Positions 19,103 to 20,286 of a DNA stretch of 20,286 nt are shown here, in pieces; position 1 is the stretch's first letter, and each line of letters begins with the position of its first letter. The notes below the pieces were generated by a model, which searched no databases, had not been told where the DNA came from, and worked only from the letters and a program-made list of their open reading frames with translations. Source of the DNA: Clostridia bacterium. GTDB taxonomy: Bacteria; Bacillota_A; Clostridia; Oscillospirales; CAG-272. The stretch is from positions 1 to 20,286 of the forward strand of contig JAFQLN010000102.1 of assembly GCA_017414585.1 (NCBI GenBank), read 5' to 3'. The translations under genes were made by a program, and so were the position numbers.

Positions 19103-20286
19103 ATGGCAAAACGTACCGATCTGAAGAAAATCATGATCATCGGCTCCGGCCCGATCGTCATCGGTCAGGCAGCTGAATTCGACTACGCGGGTACGCAGGC
19201 GTGTCTCGCACTCAAAGAAGAAGGCTACGAGGTCGTCCTCGTCAACTCCAACCCCGCAACCATCATGACCGACACCACCGTTGCGGATAAAGTCTATATG
19301 GAACCGCTCACCCTCGAATACGTCGCACGTATCCTCCGCTACGAACGTCCCGACGCCATCATCCCCGGTATCGGCGGTCAGACGGGCTTAAACCTCGCCG
19401 TACAGCTCGAAAAGAAGGGCATTCTCAAGGAATGCGGCGTCAAGCTCCTCGGCACCAAGTCCTCCTCCATTGAACGCGCCGAAGACAGAGAACTCTTCAA
19501 GGAACTCTGCGAACAAATCGGCGAACCCGTCATCCCCTCCGAAATCACCTACAGCATCGAAGAAGCGGCAAAAGCGGCGGCTGAAATCGGCTACCCGGTT
19601 GTCCTCCGTCCCGCATTCACCCTCGGCGGTACCGGCGGCGGATTCGCTTATAACGAAGAAGAACTCAGAGAAGTCGGCGCGGGCGCGTTCCAGCAGTCCC
19701 CCGTTCATCAGGTTCTCGTCGAAAAAAGCGTCAAGGGATATAAGGAAATCGAATTTGAAGTCATGCGCGACGCGAGCGACCACGCAATCACCATCTGCGG
19801 TATGGAAAACATCGACCCCGTCGGCGTGCATACCGGGGACTCCAATGTTGTCGCACCCATCCTCACCCTCTCCGATGCCGACAAGAAAATGCTCAACGAC
19901 AGCGCAATCAAGATCATCCGCGCACTCGAAATCGAAGGCGGCTGCAACGTCCAGTTCGCGCTGAGTCCCACTTCCTCCGAATACTTCCTCATCGAAGTCA
20001 ACCCGCGCGTGTCCCGTTCGTCCGCTCTCGCATCGAAGGCTTCCGGCTACCCGATCGCACGCGTCACCGCGAAAATCGCTGTCGGCATGACCCTCGAGGA
20101 AATCAAAATCGCCAACACGAACGCGGCGTTTGAACCGGATCTCGACTACATCGTTGCCAAAGTTCCGCGCTTCCCGTTCGACAAGTTCTCCGCCGCTTCC
20201 AACAAGCTCGGCACGCAGATGAAGGCGACCGGGGAAGCCATGGGCATCGGCATCACCTTCAAGGAATGCCTGCTCAAGTCCCTGCG
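19103..20286 (+). CDS. carB: Carbamoyl-phosphate synthase large subunit CarB (N-terminal part; cut by the window end)
   Basis: The first 394 codons of a protein that is normally about 1,070 residues long are present. CarB makes carbamoyl phosphate from bicarbonate, ATP and ammonia delivered by CarA, for pyrimidine and arginine synthesis. The carboxy-phosphate (first ATP-grasp) domain is clear: [20 protein letters not shown] near residues 10-29, [13 protein letters not shown] (about 45-57), [31 protein letters not shown] (about 170-182), [15 protein letters not shown] and [23 protein letters not shown] (about 300-322). No frame break is seen. The ATG at 19103 has GGAGG about 9 bases upstream. 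Unusually, carA is not upstream; pyrC is. The remainder lies beyond the window. Confidence 0.95.
   Translation, partial: MAKRTDLKKIMIIGSGPIVIGQAAEFDYAGTQACLALKEEGYEVVLVNSNPATIMTDTTVADKVYMEPLTLEYVARILRYERPDAIIPGIGGQTGLNLAVQLEKKGILKECGVKLLGTKSSSIERAEDRELFKELCEQIGEPVIPSEITYSIEEAAKAAAEIGYPVVLRPAFTLGGTGGGFAYNEEELREVGAGAFQQSPVHQVLVEKSVKGYKEIEFEVMRDASDHAITICGMENIDPVGVHTGDSNVVAPILTLSDADKKMLNDSAIKIIRALEIEGGCNVQFALSPTSSEYFLIEVNPRVSRSSALASKASGYPIARVTAKIAVGMTLEEIKIANTNAAFEPDLDYIVAKVPRFPFDKFSAASNKLGTQMKATGEAMGIGITFKECLLKSL

Noticed and set aside
1..20286. tRNA, rRNA, tmRNA, phage genes or transposases
   Set aside because: None was recognised by reading the intergenic regions or the coding frames.

Overview
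The window looks like a chromosomal segment from a moderately high-GC member of the Clostridia (Firmicutes), probably one of the gut-associated Oscillospirales-like lineages. The evidence is Gram-positive style ribosome binding sites (AAGGAGG), an rsmG-noc-soj-spo0J cluster with two perfect parS sites, a clostridial-type Rrf2/nifS/nifU group and a stand-alone E2-like acyltransferase family. The genus cannot be read from sequence alone. The rsmG-noc-soj-spo0J order places the segment near the replication origin, although mnmG, the usual neighbour of rsmG, is absent on the left.

Layout. Bases 1-424 hold intergenic palindromes and a structured leader repeat (B1). Bases 425-3858 (+) carry an MGDG-synthase-type glycosyltransferase, a membrane-anchored CapA-like protein and rsmG. 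Bases 4068-8442 (+) carry noc, two parS sites with two promoters, soj (parA), spo0J (parB), an unknown two-helix membrane protein and a membrane-anchored MORN-repeat protein. Bases 8693-11710 (-) are an operon of a DUF4342/UBA-like membrane protein, an OmpR-type response regulator and a histidine kinase. Bases 12119-12502 (-) encode a small four-helix membrane protein. Bases 13035-13988 (+) encode an E2/CAT-like acyltransferase whose catalytic His is replaced by Glu. Bases 14237-16873 (-) are an iron-sulfur group nifS, nifU, rrf2 with a clear promoter carrying two matching operators. Bases 17501-20286 (+) are pyrC and the first third of carB, each behind a structured leader.

The most unusual content lies between the genes. 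Repeat A (three copies, about 170 bp) has four successive hairpins whose stems change by compensating substitutions while their loops stay fixed. Two copies begin right at the stop codon of a + strand gene and end before its terminator, so they would be 3' UTR. The third separates nifS from nifU in the opposite sense. Repeat B (two good copies and one degenerate copy) lies directly 5' of three genes, always oriented toward the gene, and also contains a covarying hairpin. Both families share a hairpin with a TTCA loop. Two unrelated palindromic elements with GTAGGG...CCCTAC ends lie at 12723-12852 and 17082-17240. No transposase, CRISPR array, tRNA or rRNA was seen.

How the genes work together: Soj, Spo0J, Noc and parS link chromosome segregation with division-site control. 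NifS and NifU build Fe-S clusters, and the Cys-containing Rrf2 regulator probably senses them and represses the nifS promoter. PyrC and CarB belong to de novo pyrimidine synthesis.
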